A stretch of 64,000 nucleotides of DNA, taken from contig NZ_CP011311.1 of the NCBI RefSeq assembly GCF_000980815.1, forward strand, positions 1,317,815-1,381,814. Reading direction: 5' to 3'. The DNA is from Corynebacterium camporealensis. Lineage in GTDB: Bacteria > Actinomycetota > Actinomycetes > Mycobacteriales > Mycobacteriaceae. The notes under the pieces were generated by a model. It ran no database searches. It saw nothing but the letters and a program-made list of their open reading frames with translations, and had not been told where the DNA came from. The translations under genes were made by a program, and so were the position numbers. This document shows positions 20,782 through 30,409 of the stretch, piece by piece. Position 1 is the first letter of the stretch; each line of letters opens with the position of its first letter.

Positions 20782-21801
20782 TTAAGACTCTTCTGGCGCG
20801 TGCACGTATTCGACTAGGATGTCATCGCCCAACTCGAGCGCACGCACGCGGCGGAACCTGGGGGCATCGTTAAGTGTTTGCGCCAAAGGATGCGCCAGCA
20901 CCGAACGCCCCTCGCCCAGCAGCACCGGTGCGATATACGCCTGAATGAGATCTACATACCCGGCATTGATAAACGCACTAGCCAATCCGGCTCCACCTTC
21001 GACCAGGATGTCGCGGGCACCAGAATCGTAGAGAACACCGAGTGCCTCTTCGATGCTGTGGTACTGCTCAAAGCCTAAGTTCTGCAGATTTTCTGTGGCC
21101 GGTCCGGCAGACACATCACGCTTGCCGATGACCACACGACGCGGCTGGGCATCGAAAAGCTCACCGTCAGGACGGCGGGCAGTCAGCGATGGATTATCTG
21201 CCAGTGCGGTACCGGTACCAATGACGATTGCATCGCGATGGCTGCGGTCCTGATGCACCCACTCGCGGGCGCGCTCACCGGTGATCCACTTGCTGCTGCC
21301 ATCTACGGCCGCGGTAAAGCCATCGAGGGTCTGCGCGAACTTCAACGTCACGTGCGGGCGACCCCAACGCAATGCACTCAGCCAGGGAATCAGCGCGTCT
21401 TCGACACCGTGCGGTACTTCAAGCTGGGTGACCTCGACCCCTGCTGCGCGCAGGGTGTCTGCTCCACCGGCAGCATCCGGATTCGGATCGGCATGTAAGT
21501 AGAAGACGTGCTTGATGCCGGCATCGATAAGCGCTTGCGTACACGGACCGGTATTCCCGGTGTGGTCGCAAGGCTCCAAGGTGACCACTGCGGTGCCACC
21601 GCGGGCTGCCTCACCGGCTGCCTGCAGAGCCATGACTTCAGCGTGCGCGCCGCCTACGGGCTGGGTCGCACCGACACCGACGGTCTCGCCTGCGTCGTTG
21701 AGAATCACCGCGCCGACCGGCGGGTTGGGGCTGGTGGTACCGCGCACGGCAGCACCGGCAGCCATCGCATCATGGACTGCCTTATCTAGGTTCTGGTTCA
21801 T
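20782..21801 (-). CDS. ribD: Bifunctional pyrimidine deaminase/reductase of riboflavin synthesis
   Basis: Deaminates and then reduces the product of GTP cyclohydrolase II. The N-terminal deaminase (about residues 1-145) has the zinc site HAEVMAL and EPCDHTGNTGPC. The C-terminal reductase (about 150-339) starts with VTLKFAQTLDGFTA and has the NADPH-binding LVEGGAGLASAF. The gap after rpe is just 10 nt, so riboflavin genes are probably transcribed with the upstream fmt-rsmB-rpe genes. Confidence 0.95.
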   Translation of the reverse strand: MNQNLDKAVHDAMAAGAAVRGTTSPNPPVGAVILNDAGETVGVGATQPVGGAHAEVMALQAAGEAARGGTAVVTLEPCDHTGNTGPCTQALIDAGIKHVFYLHADPNPDAAGGADTLRAAGVEVTQLEVPHGVEDALIPWLSALRWGRPHVTLKFAQTLDGFTAAVDGSSKWITGERAREWVHQDRSHRDAIVIGTGTALADNPSLTARRPDGELFDAQPRRVVIGKRDVSAGPATENLQNLGFEQYHSIEEALGVLYDSGARDILVEGGAGLASAFINAGYVDLIQAYIAPVLLGEGRSVLAHPLAQTLNDAPRFRRVRALELGDDILVEYVHAPEES

Positions 21802-21811
21802 AAATCCTTAC

Positions 21812-22489
21812 TTAGTGCGCCAGGGCCTTAGTGGCCAGGGTGCGCAGCTCTTCTACGGCAGCTGCCTTGTCATCCTTGCCAAAGACTGCCGAACCTGCCA
21901 CGAAGGCATCGCAACCTGCGGCAGCTGATTCTTCAATCGTGGAAGCAGAAATACCACCATCAATTTCGATCAGAGTATCCAGGCCTTGCTCGTCGATAGC
22001 CTTGCGCAGGGCGCGGACCTTATCCAGCATGTCCGGCATAAACTTCTGGCCACCAAAGCCCGGCTCCACGGACATCACCAGGGCCAGGTCAAAGTGCTTC
22101 AGCTTATCCAACCACGGCTCAATCGGGGTGCCTGGCTTAATGGAAAAGCCAGCGCGCACGCCCATGCCGCGAATCTTTTCGGCCAGGTCAATGGCAGCCT
22201 GCTCATCGGCAACTGCTTCGACGTGGAAGATGATGCAGTCTGCACCTGCATCACGGTAGTTTTCTACCCACTTCTCCGGGTTTTCAATCATCAGGTGCAC
22301 ATCGAGTACCTGGTCAGTGACCTTATCGACCGTCTTGGTGATATCCGGGCCAAAAGACAGGTTCGGCACGAAGTGGCCGTCCATGATGTCGACATGGATC
22401 CAGTCACCGTTGGCGACCGCACGGACTTCATCACCCAACTTAGAGAAGTCAGCGGCCAGGATGGAAGGAGAAATAATTGGTGCGTGCAT
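21812..22489 (-). CDS. rpe: Ribulose-phosphate 3-epimerase
   Basis: Converts ribulose 5-phosphate to xylulose 5-phosphate, feeding transketolase. The TIM-barrel motifs are SPSILAADF, HVDIMDGHFVPN, DVHLMIENPE, SVEPGFGGQKFMP and IDGGIS, which hold the metal ligands and phosphate site. I take ATG 22489 (225 residues), which aligns with relatives; an in-frame GTG at 22519 would add ten residues. It links pentose phosphate metabolism to riboflavin synthesis, which uses ribulose 5-phosphate. Confidence 0.95.
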   Translation of the reverse strand: MHAPIISPSILAADFSKLGDEVRAVANGDWIHVDIMDGHFVPNLSFGPDITKTVDKVTDQVLDVHLMIENPEKWVENYRDAGADCIIFHVEAVADEQAAIDLAEKIRGMGVRAGFSIKPGTPIEPWLDKLKHFDLALVMSVEPGFGGQKFMPDMLDKVRALRKAIDEQGLDTLIEIDGGISASTIEESAAAGCDAFVAGSAVFGKDDKAAAVEELRTLATKALAH

Positions 22490-22535
22490 AATTGATGATT
22501 CTACCCGCTTCTTACCCACTCCTGGTCAAGATTCA

Positions 22536-24125
22536 CTAGACAGCAGGCTTGCGAAGAACAGCGAAGAACATCGCATCGGTGCCATGGCGATGCGGCCACA
22601 TCTGCACTGATTTCTCGCTACCGACATCACGCATATCCGAAATCAGTGCATGGGCGTCCATCTCTTCGACGTTTAGTTCCTCCAGCGCACGGTCGACGAT
22701 GCCGCGGGTTTCGCGCAGATCCGGCGAACAGGTGGAATAGACCACCACGCCACCGGGGCGAACCAGGTCCACAGCAGAGTTGAGCAACTCAAACTGCAGT
22801 GTGGTCAGCTCCGCGATATCGGATTCCGACTTCCGCCAGCGCGCCTCCGGACGACGACGCAGGGCACCCAGGCCAGAACACGGGGCATCGACCAGAATGC
22901 GGTCGAAACCTGCATCCAAACCAGGCTTGCGGCCATCAGCCACGTGCACGGTAACTGGCAGGTCACGCACGGCCTTGTCGATGAGCTCCGCACGGTGCTT
23001 GGAGACTTCCACCGCATCCACGGTCGCGCGATCAATCCGTGCCAAAGAGCCCAACAGCGCTGCCTTGCCACCGGGGCCGGCACACAAGTCCAGCCAGCGA
23101 CCAGTATCGGTACCGTCGACGTCCGCCTCAGCTACCGCACGGGCGATAAGCTGCGAGCCTTCGTCCTGCACACCGGCCAGGCCTTGTTTGATCGGCTCAA
23201 TATCGGCCGGGTCACCGTGGTCCATGTAGACCGCATAAGGCGAGTACTTACCCTCCTCAAAACCGGTAATCAGCGCTAGTTCTTCAGCGCTAATCTCACC
23301 GGGGCGTGCCACCAGGTGCACGATGGGACGCTGCGAATCTGCTTCCAGGGCATCTTCGAGTTCCTCTGGGCCAAGTACCTCCGCAAAAGAACGCGCAATC
23401 CACTCCGGGTGCGCATGGCGGAAGGCCAGTGCTGCCAACTCGTCGTCTGGTGCAAGGTCGGCAAACCACTTCTCTACTGACGTACGAGTCACGCTACGCA
23501 TGATGCCATTGCTAAAGCCTTTAGCCTTTTCCTGACCTGCGGCTTCCACCAGGCGCACCGTGGTATCAACCGCGGCGTGCGGCTCCACGCGGGTATACAG
23601 CACCTGGTACACGCCAAGGCGCAGTGCGTCGAGGACCTCCGGGGAGATATCTGCCAGCGGACGCGAGGCACACTTATCGATGACCGCGTCAAGCACCCCT
23701 TCAGTACGCAACGCACCGTAGGTAATCTCCGTGGCAAACGCAGCATCCCGACCCTGCAGCTTCTGCTCACGCAGTGCCTTCGGCAAAGTCAGGTTGGCAA
23801 ATGCATCATCAGAATGCACACGCCGAATCACCGAATAGGCAACCGCACGCGGGACATCGACACCCGCCTTACGGGCTGCCGCAACGAACCCACCTGCGCG
23901 ATTGCTCCGCTGACCCCGGGCATCATTCCGGGAATCCCGGGCACGGCGGTCACCCGGTCGACCACGCTGTGGGCGGCCATTATCGTCGCGTCGATCGCGG
24001 TGATCACGCCGGTTGTTCTTTGGCTTTGGGCCTTCCCACGGCTTCTTGCCCTGCTTGCCGTCGCGCTTGTGGTCCCGGTTGTTCTTATCGCCCGACATGG
24101 CCCGGGAACGGAATCCGCCACTCAT
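22536..24125 (-). CDS. rsmB: 16S rRNA (cytosine-967-C5)-methyltransferase, RsmB/Sun family
   Basis: Methylates C967-type cytosine of 16S rRNA. After an unusual N-terminal tail of about 78 residues very rich in Arg, Lys, Asp and Asn there is a NusB-like RNA-binding domain (about 85-215), then the SAM-binding domain with DLCAGPGGKAALL, VDAPCSGLGALRR (release cysteine) and YSTCSPDLRET (catalytic cysteine). The ATG at 24125 overlaps the fmt stop in ATGA, which suggests translational coupling. An alternative ATG nine codons in is possible. Confidence 0.93.
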   Translation of the reverse strand: MSGGFRSRAMSGDKNNRDHKRDGKQGKKPWEGPKPKNNRRDHRDRRDDNGRPQRGRPGDRRARDSRNDARGQRSNRAGGFVAAARKAGVDVPRAVAYSVIRRVHSDDAFANLTLPKALREQKLQGRDAAFATEITYGALRTEGVLDAVIDKCASRPLADISPEVLDALRLGVYQVLYTRVEPHAAVDTTVRLVEAAGQEKAKGFSNGIMRSVTRTSVEKWFADLAPDDELAALAFRHAHPEWIARSFAEVLGPEELEDALEADSQRPIVHLVARPGEISAEELALITGFEEGKYSPYAVYMDHGDPADIEPIKQGLAGVQDEGSQLIARAVAEADVDGTDTGRWLDLCAGPGGKAALLGSLARIDRATVDAVEVSKHRAELIDKAVRDLPVTVHVADGRKPGLDAGFDRILVDAPCSGLGALRRRPEARWRKSESDIAELTTLQFELLNSAVDLVRPGGVVVYSTCSPDLRETRGIVDRALEELNVEEMDAHALISDMRDVGSEKSVQMWPHRHGTDAMFFAVLRKPAV

Positions 24126-25078
24126 ACAAACCTCACTTCGTTGGCACTATCTCCTAAGCCGCGACCCCAATCAGCGGCATTCATCATCTTCTTCCCCGGT
24201 GGTTGAATCCGGGTGACCTGCAGTGGCTCCGTGGCCGTGCCAACAAACACTTCCTTCTTGGTCACGCGCACCTGACCGGGCTCCAGCTGTCCTGCTTGTT
24301 CGGCAGCATTGGCATCGACAGGCTTAGCCTCGCCGACTTTGAGGCGATTGTCCTCCCAGGTCGTCCAGGCACCTGGGCCCGGGTTGTGGGCGCGGATGTG
24401 ACGGTCGACGGCGAAGGCAGGCTTGGACCAATCAATCTGTGCATCGGCAGTGCTAATTTTTGGCGCGTAGCTGGCCTCACCTTGTTGTTCCTTCGGAACG
24501 ATGGCGCCAGATTCAAGGCCGTCCATCGTTGCGCGCAGCAAGTCCGCGCCGGTATACGCCAGGCGGGTCAGCAGGTCGTCGGCGTTGTCGCTGGCCTGGA
24601 TTTCTTCGGTGACCGTGCCCAGTACCGGGCCGGTATCTAAGCCCTTATCGATGCGGAAGGTAGAAGCGCCAGTGATGTCATCGCCAGCGGCAATAGCAGC
24701 TTGCACCGGTGCAGCACCGCGCCACTGCGGTAGCAAGGAAAAGTGCAGGTTCACCCACCCGTGGGTGGGCACATCCAGGAGATCTTCGGTAATCAAGTTG
24801 CCATAAGCAACCACCGGGATGGCATCGGGCTTAAGTTCTTCCAAGCGCTTTCGCAGCTCCTGGCCATCCTCAGTATCAGGGCGCAGGCTCGTCGGCGTAA
24901 CCACCTCAATGTCGTGTTCTTGGGCCAAGGCCTTCACCGGGCTCGGATGCAACGTACGTCCACGGCCCTTGCGGGCATCAGGGCGGGTAATGACTGCCAC
25001 GACCTCGTGGTCGGATTCCAGCAGCTTTTCTAAAGCCACCACAGCAGGTTCCGGGGTTCCGGCAAAAATTAGGCGCAT
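24122..25078 (-). CDS. fmt: Methionyl-tRNA formyltransferase
   Basis: Formylates initiator methionyl-tRNA using 10-formyltetrahydrofolate. The N-terminal transferase domain begins MRLIFAGTPEPAV and holds the catalytic set N, H and D in VNLHFSLLPQWRGAAPVQ and FRIDKGLDTGPV. The C-terminal tRNA-binding barrel follows from about residue 205. The 318 residues are typical. The start has GGAG 10 nt upstream. It forms a functional pair with def, which removes the formyl group, 51 nt upstream. Confidence 0.96.
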   Translation of the reverse strand: MRLIFAGTPEPAVVALEKLLESDHEVVAVITRPDARKGRGRTLHPSPVKALAQEHDIEVVTPTSLRPDTEDGQELRKRLEELKPDAIPVVAYGNLITEDLLDVPTHGWVNLHFSLLPQWRGAAPVQAAIAAGDDITGASTFRIDKGLDTGPVLGTVTEEIQASDNADDLLTRLAYTGADLLRATMDGLESGAIVPKEQQGEASYAPKISTADAQIDWSKPAFAVDRHIRAHNPGPGAWTTWEDNRLKVGEAKPVDANAAEQAGQLEPGQVRVTKKEVFVGTATEPLQVTRIQPPGKKMMNAADWGRGLGDSANEVRFV

Positions 25079-25129
25079 TGCAGGCTTCTCCTCTAATGAA
25101 TTCTATGTAGGTTCTCTATCGAGTCCAGC

Positions 25130-25651
25130 TTATTGCGTGTGGTCAGAGTTAAACCACGTGGATTCTCGTACCAACTGCATTGCTTCCTTGCGCAGCTCCG
25201 GCTCCAGGCGCTGCAAGAAAAGCACACCGTCTAAGTGGTCAGTCTCGTGCTGAATACAGCGTGCCAGCAAACCACTGGCCACCATGGAAATAGGGCGACC
25301 ATACACGTCCTGACCGCGAACAAATACCGTGTTGTAGCGCTCCGTGGGCGCGCTGATCTCCGGGATGGACAAACATCCTTCGGAGCCACGCTGCATGTTT
25401 TCGCCGATGGGCTCCCAGACGGGATTGATGATGGCACCGGCTAATGCCGACTGCGTATGCGAGCAATCAAAGACAAAGATGCGCTTGAGAATGCCAATCT
25501 GGCTTCCTGCCAGGCCTACTCCCCCGGCATCATGCATGGTTTCAATCATGTCGGCGGCCAGGCGCTGCAAGGACTCATCGAAAGTATCGATTTCTGCTGC
25601 ACGCGATGTCAGCACGGGGTCGCCGTAGAGGCGAATGGGGCGAATACTCAC
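25130..25651 (-). CDS. def: Peptide deformylase
   Basis: Removes the formyl group from new proteins. The three metal and catalytic motifs are present: GVGLAGSQ (residues 44-51, the usual second Ala is Gly), EGCLSIP (91-97, cysteine ligand C93) and QHETDHLDG (134-142, histidines H135 and H139 with the catalytic Glu). The 173-residue length is normal. The start is GTG with AGGAG 10 nt upstream. A TAAACT element in the 109-nt gap before it (minus strand, near 25720) could be a promoter. Confidence 0.95.
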   Translation of the reverse strand: MSIRPIRLYGDPVLTSRAAEIDTFDESLQRLAADMIETMHDAGGVGLAGSQIGILKRIFVFDCSHTQSALAGAIINPVWEPIGENMQRGSEGCLSIPEISAPTERYNTVFVRGQDVYGRPISMVASGLLARCIQHETDHLDGVLFLQRLEPELRKEAMQLVRESTWFNSDHTQ

Positions 25652-25760
25652 GACGTATGTACTCCTTGGCGCATCGAGGATTCAGACGAGAAAAGTTCAG
25701 AGATTAAACCGTCCCCATAGTTTACTTGGCAACCCCACGCCCCTGCCGCGACGGTGGGTG

Positions 25761-27794
25761 TTAGCCAATCCGGATCGGATCGACTTGGATGCGCAACGGC
25801 AACTCATCTTTCCGCGCCGAGCGCACCGCATTCGCCGCACGCAATGCCGAGCCTAACTCCGCGCGTGGACCTAAAGGAATGCGCACCAGGACGCGCTGCG
25901 GTGGACCGAAACGATCGGTGTCGTACTCGCCTGGCAGATTGACGTTGTTGGGCAGGTCCACCGGGCCGAGAATGTCGACGTGCTCTGGTAACTCGACGAG
26001 CTCCAAGAAGCTATCGAGTGCGGCATCGGCACCATCGATTGCTGCCATGTGCACTGCCGGCGGGAAGCGTACTTCACGACGTGCCGCCAACTCAGCAGCA
26101 GCCGCACCCACCATGTCCCATTGCTGGAAATAGCTCATCAACGGCAACTGTTCTTCAGCCGCCACCACAACTTCCCCGCCTTTAGCAGCAGGAATCACCA
26201 TCGTGGCGGCCTGCGCCCACTTCGCCAACGTATCTTCGTTGGCACGCAAGTCCTGGCGATTGAGCAATGCACCGGTTTCCAGCAGTAATGCGGCGCCGTA
26301 GTGCCCGCCGCCATCGATAAGCGGCTCCGCACCAGGGGTGGCAATCACCACCGCCGGGGCATCTGGAATCGAATCCAGCACCTTATTGCCACCAGAGACA
26401 ATCACCCGGGTGCGCGGGAAGACGCGGCCGAGTTCCTCCGCAGTCTTTTCCGACCCCAACGTGATAGCCCGCAGACGCGGCGAGCCACACTGGGTACAGC
26501 GGAAACGCGAATCCACACGCCCGCACCAACGACAGGTCGGAATAGCGGCTTCGCCACTGGAGGAATCCCCCACAGCGGGAAGGCCAATAGGACCGTTGCA
26601 GTGACGGCACCGGGCAGGGCTACGGCACTTTCCGCAGGCCAAAATCGGTGCGTAACCCTTGCGCGGCATCTGCACCAGCACGGGTAATTCTTCATCCAGT
26701 GCACGCTTGACCGCCTGGAAAGCAGGACCCGACAAGGAGGTGGTGCCGCCTTGGGTTTCGCGCGAGATGTTGAAACCGTAGGTGCCAATCGGGGTAATCG
26801 TGGGGCGCCGATTCTTTAGCGCACCTTCGGTGGGCAGCAAGTCATGGACCCAGCCGGATTCGACAAGCAATTGGGTCTCCGCCGTGCGGGAATGTCCGGC
26901 AATAATCAGCGAGGCAGATTCCTGTGCCACACGTGTCGTCAGCACTTCGCGAGCATGCACGTAAGGCTTGAGGTTGTCGACGAGGTTGTCATCGCCGTCG
27001 TTGTAGATGACGGCCAGCTGCAGGTTCTGTACTGGTGCAAAGGCGGCAGAACGCGTGCCGATGACGATGCGGGCTTGGCCTTCCAGCGCAGCCAAGTAGC
27101 GGCGGTAGCGTGCCTGCGGACCCTGGCTGTTGTTGAGCACCACGACCTGTTTGGCGCCGACTACTTTGCGGAATGCGGCTTCCAGCACGTCGACGTCGCG
27201 TTGGTCGGGCACGACCATGATGACGCCGCAGCCTTCGCGGGCTATTTTCCCGCCGAGTGCTGCTAAGGCACCCGCCCAGTCATCGCCAGGCGCAATCTGC
27301 CAGGCAGCACGCGCAATATCCCCGCCAATGATGGTGTCGACGAAGGACTCGCCGTGCTCATAAGCCGACCAGGCAGAGAGATCTGGTTCTTCCGAGTTAC
27401 CGAGTTCTTCCCAGGGAGTATCGAAGTCGGCTTCCTCGGCCTTGGCGTGGCGCGGCGGAATCGCAGAGCGAATGATATCGGAGCGCACACCGCCGTAGCG
27501 CTGCGCGAGTGACTCGATGACTGCGGCGAGGCGCTCCGGATAGACCTGAAAAGGTGAAATCACTCTTTCGATGTAGCGCAGCTTGCCGGAGAACTCCGCG
27601 TCGGCGGCACGCTCTAACACGATGGCGTCAACAAGGCGGCCACTAAAACGAATGCGCACCCGGACTCCGGGTTGCGCGGTCTCGGCCATGGATTCCTCCA
27701 CGAGGTAATCAAATGGCCTGTCCAGGTGGGATATTCCTAGTAGGGGTAACACCCGCGCGATCGGCTTGTGTGCGGCGGGTGTCTTGGGTGGCAT
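25761..27794 (-). CDS. priA: Primosomal protein PriA, actinobacterial form without helicase motifs
   Basis: PriA reloads the replisome at stalled forks. The 677-residue protein keeps the N-terminal DNA-binding domain (FDYLVEESMAETAQPGVRVRIRFSGRL region) and the zinc-binding cysteines in CGKCRSPARCRHC and CRWCG/CTQCG near residues 390-450. The Walker A motif is missing and the DEAH box is replaced by YNDGDDN. This loss of the ATPase motifs is known for actinobacterial PriA. It lies 11 nt after metK, a neighbour kept across actinobacteria. Confidence 0.9.
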   Translation of the reverse strand: MPPKTPAAHKPIARVLPLLGISHLDRPFDYLVEESMAETAQPGVRVRIRFSGRLVDAIVLERAADAEFSGKLRYIERVISPFQVYPERLAAVIESLAQRYGGVRSDIIRSAIPPRHAKAEEADFDTPWEELGNSEEPDLSAWSAYEHGESFVDTIIGGDIARAAWQIAPGDDWAGALAALGGKIAREGCGVIMVVPDQRDVDVLEAAFRKVVGAKQVVVLNNSQGPQARYRRYLAALEGQARIVIGTRSAAFAPVQNLQLAVIYNDGDDNLVDNLKPYVHAREVLTTRVAQESASLIIAGHSRTAETQLLVESGWVHDLLPTEGALKNRRPTITPIGTYGFNISRETQGGTTSLSGPAFQAVKRALDEELPVLVQMPRKGYAPILACGKCRSPARCRHCNGPIGLPAVGDSSSGEAAIPTCRWCGRVDSRFRCTQCGSPRLRAITLGSEKTAEELGRVFPRTRVIVSGGNKVLDSIPDAPAVVIATPGAEPLIDGGGHYGAALLLETGALLNRQDLRANEDTLAKWAQAATMVIPAAKGGEVVVAAEEQLPLMSYFQQWDMVGAAAAELAARREVRFPPAVHMAAIDGADAALDSFLELVELPEHVDILGPVDLPNNVNLPGEYDTDRFGPPQRVLVRIPLGPRAELGSALRAANAVRSARKDELPLRIQVDPIRIG

Positions 27795-27805
27795 AGCGCC
27801 TTATT

Positions 27806-29038
27806 CTACAGCCCTAATGCAGCGCGTAGCTCTTCTACCCGGTTGGTGGCCTCCCACGGCAAATCGATATCGGTGCGGCCAAAGTGACCGTAGACTGCAG
27901 TCTTCTTGTAAATCGGGCGCAGCAGGTCCAGGTCGCGAATAATTGCAGCTGGGCGCAGGTCAAAGACCTGATTCACGGCAGCCTGAATCTGCTCATCGCT
28001 CAAGCCTTCCTTGGCGGTGCCGAAGGTCTCGACGTACAGACCGACTGGCTTAGCGCGACCAATGGCGTAGGCAACCTGGACTTCCGCGCGGTCTGCCAGG
28101 CCGGCAGCGACGACGTTCTTGGCTACCCAGCGCATTGCGTAAGCAGCAGAACGGTCGACCTTGCTCGGGTCCTTACCGGAGAAAGCACCGCCGCCGTGGC
28201 GAGCCATGCCGCCGTAGGTATCGACGATAATCTTGCGGCCGGTCAGACCCGCATCGCCCATGGGGCCGCCGAGGGTAAAGGAACCAGAAGGGTTCGACAA
28301 GAACTTGGTGTCCTCGCGGTAGAAGCTGTCCAGTCCAGCGTCCTTGATAACCCACTCGACCACCTGCTCGCGCAGCTGCTGTGCCAGCCACTCCTGGGTG
28401 ACCTCCGGGTCGTGCTGGGTGGAGATAACCACGGTATCGAGGTACTCCGGCTCACCTTCAGCGTTGTAGCCCAAGGTCACCTGGGTCTTACCGTCCGGAC
28501 GCAGGTGCGGAACGATGTTCTCCTTGCGCACCTGGGCCAAACGACGCGACAGGCGATGCGCCAGCGCAATCGGCAGCGGCATAAATTCAGCTGTCTCGTT
28601 GGAGGCGTAGCCGAACATCAGGCCCTGGTCGCCGGCACCAGCAGTGTCGTTGAGCTCGTCGTAATCCTCGCTGCGGTCACGAGCCTCAGTGGAGACGGAC
28701 ACTCCATCGCCAATCTCCTTGGACTGCTCGCCAATGGAGACGTTCACGCCACAGGTCTGGCCATCGAAACCGACCTCAGAGGAGGTAAATCCGATATCCA
28801 CTAAGGTCTTGCGCACCAGCTGCGGGATTTCCACGTAACCGGTGGTGCTCACCTCACCGACGACGTGAACCTGGCCGGTGGTCACCAAGGTTTCCACGGC
28901 CACGCGTGCGGCAGGGTCGGCCTCTAAGAGCGCATCCAAAATGGTGTCAGAGATGGCATCACAGATCTTATCTGGATGTCCTTCGGTTACGGACTCGCTG
29001 GTAAAAAGACGCGTTGCCGCTGCAGCGTTATTAGTCAC
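27806..29038 (-). CDS. metK: S-adenosylmethionine synthetase
   Basis: Makes SAM from methionine and ATP. Signature motifs are [13 protein letters not shown] near residue 19, [12 protein letters not shown] near 135 and the phosphate loop [16 protein letters not shown] near 282. The 410 residues are typical. The start is GTG with AAGGAAG 5 nt upstream. A perfect McbR-type operator (TAGAC-N6-GTCTA) lies 76 nt upstream of the start. McbR represses metK and other sulfur amino acid genes in C. glutamicum, so the same control is likely here. Confidence 0.97.
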   Translation of the reverse strand: MTNNAAAATRLFTSESVTEGHPDKICDAISDTILDALLEADPAARVAVETLVTTGQVHVVGEVSTTGYVEIPQLVRKTLVDIGFTSSEVGFDGQTCGVNVSIGEQSKEIGDGVSVSTEARDRSEDYDELNDTAGAGDQGLMFGYASNETAEFMPLPIALAHRLSRRLAQVRKENIVPHLRPDGKTQVTLGYNAEGEPEYLDTVVISTQHDPEVTQEWLAQQLREQVVEWVIKDAGLDSFYREDTKFLSNPSGSFTLGGPMGDAGLTGRKIIVDTYGGMARHGGGAFSGKDPSKVDRSAAYAMRWVAKNVVAAGLADRAEVQVAYAIGRAKPVGLYVETFGTAKEGLSDEQIQAAVNQVFDLRPAAIIRDLDLLRPIYKKTAVYGHFGRTDIDLPWEATNRVEELRAALGL

Positions 29039-29113
29039 GGAGCTTCCTTACTACAACATAGGTCAATTAGTGCCGGGGCTTCTCAGCACCCGGGATTCAT
29101 CATCAAACAACCA

Positions 29114-29129
29114 TAGACCAAGCGGTCTA
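29114..29129. promoter_or_regulatory. McbR-type operator upstream of metK
   Basis: The sequence TAGACCAAGCGGTCTA matches the published McbR consensus TAGAC-N6-GTCTA exactly and is a perfect inverted repeat of 6 bp with a 4-bp centre. It lies between coaBC and metK. As RNA on the minus strand it also forms a hairpin followed by TGGTTGTTTG, so it might also serve as a coaBC terminator. Confidence 0.85.
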
Positions 29130-29147
29130 CATTGGCAATAAACCAGG

Positions 29148-30398
29148 CTAGCTAGGCAGAATTTCATTCACGGCCGCGAGAATCTGCGCTGCCACCACCT
29201 GTTTCGAACCAGACTCCACCACCTGAGGCTCGACGTCCTTGCGCAGGATCCAACCCTCATTGGACTTTTGCCCAAAGACTTTGCCCTTGCCCACTTCATT
29301 GGCCATGAGCACATCGCAGCCTTTGCGCACGAACTTCTGCTTGGCGTAATCCAGCGCGTCGCCGTTTTCATCGCCAGTTTCTGCAGCAAAACCCACGATG
29401 ACCACATCATCTTTGAGCTTGCCTGCCTCGCGCGCATCGACAAGCCCGCGCAGAATATCCGGGTTTTCAACCAGCTCAATACGAGACAGCTCCTCGTCGG
29501 CCTGCCCCTTCTTCATCTTCGACGTCGCAGCCTTCGCCGGACGGTAATCAGACACGGCAGCAGCCATGATGACGATGTCGGCATCGGCAGCTTCTTCCTG
29601 CATCGCTGTTTCCAGCTCCACCGTCGAACCGATGTTGCGGACCCGCGCCCCGGAAGGCGTCGGTAACTGCTCAGTATTACCGGCAACCAGCACAACCTCA
29701 GCGCCGCGCTGGGAAGCAATCTCTGCCAAAGCAAAGCCCTGGCGACCAGAAGAACGATTGCCGATGTAGCGCACCGGATCCATATCCTCCTGGGTACCAC
29801 CGGCAGAAATCACGACCTTCTTGCCCACCCAGTCATGCTGGGAGCGATAGCCCGCCAGCTCTGTGCGCACGAGCTCAGCGATCTGTTCCGCATCCGGCAA
29901 ACGGCCCGGGCCCGTGTCCTTACCGGTAAGGCGACCATGCGCTGGTTCCATCACGGTGATACCGCGGCGACGCAGAGTAGCCACGTTGTCCTGGGTGGCC
30001 GGGTTCAACCACATCTCGGTGTGCATCGCTGGCACGACAATGACCGGGCAAGTAGCCACCAAAGCGGTGGCCATGAGCAAATCATCGGCACGCCCTGCAA
30101 CCAAACGGGCGATGGCATCCGCGGTAGCTGGCGCAATCACCAACGCATCAGCTTCCTGGCCGACGCGAACATGCTGGACCTCATCCACGGCATCAAAGAC
30201 AGTCGTGGATACCGGATTGCCAGATAGTGCTTCAAAGGTGGCTGCGCCGACGAAGTTTAAGGCTGCCTGGGTAGGCACGACGCGGACGTTGTCCCCTGCT
30301 TCGGTGAAGTTCCGGATGAGATGACACGCCTTGTACGCCGCGATGCCTCCGCATACGCCGACGACGATATTGCTCGGTTGCTTAGCTTGGTCAGTCAC
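29148..30398 (-). CDS. coaBC: Bifunctional phosphopantothenoylcysteine decarboxylase / phosphopantothenate-cysteine ligase
   Basis: Carries out two steps of coenzyme A synthesis. The N-terminal FMN-dependent decarboxylase (CoaC) has VCGGIAAYK (residues 15-23), the active-site histidine region VQHVRVG and PAMHTEMW (123-130). The C-terminal ligase (CoaB) shows ISAGGTQEDMDPVRYIGNRSSGRQG-type motifs and the CTP-binding region. I choose GTG 30398 (416 residues) because it aligns with relatives and lies 7 nt after a TATTAT -10 element, so translation may be leaderless; a GTG at 30434 would lie upstream of that promoter. Confidence 0.93.
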   Translation of the reverse strand: MTDQAKQPSNIVVGVCGGIAAYKACHLIRNFTEAGDNVRVVPTQAALNFVGAATFEALSGNPVSTTVFDAVDEVQHVRVGQEADALVIAPATADAIARLVAGRADDLLMATALVATCPVIVVPAMHTEMWLNPATQDNVATLRRRGITVMEPAHGRLTGKDTGPGRLPDAEQIAELVRTELAGYRSQHDWVGKKVVISAGGTQEDMDPVRYIGNRSSGRQGFALAEIASQRGAEVVLVAGNTEQLPTPSGARVRNIGSTVELETAMQEEAADADIVIMAAAVSDYRPAKAATSKMKKGQADEELSRIELVENPDILRGLVDAREAGKLKDDVVIVGFAAETGDENGDALDYAKQKFVRKGCDVLMANEVGKGKVFGQKSNEGWILRKDVEPQVVESGSKQVVAAQILAAVNEILPS

Positions 30399-30403
30399 CC
30401 GTC

Positions 30404-30409
30404 CGATAA
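30404..30409 (-). promoter_or_regulatory. Candidate -10 element for leaderless coaBC mRNA
   Basis: On the minus strand TATTAT is followed by CGGACGG and then the GTG start. A start point 6-7 nt after the element falls on or next to the G of GTG. No ribosome binding site is visible, which supports a leaderless transcript. Confidence 0.5.

Noticed and set aside
20745..21811. FMN riboswitch for the rib genes
   Set aside because: Gaps between rpe, ribD and ribE are 10 and 37 nt, too short for the about 120-nt FMN aptamer.
29039..29147. SAM riboswitch before metK
   Set aside because: The gap is 109 nt and lacks the multi-helix core of known SAM riboswitches; the McbR-type operator explains the symmetry.
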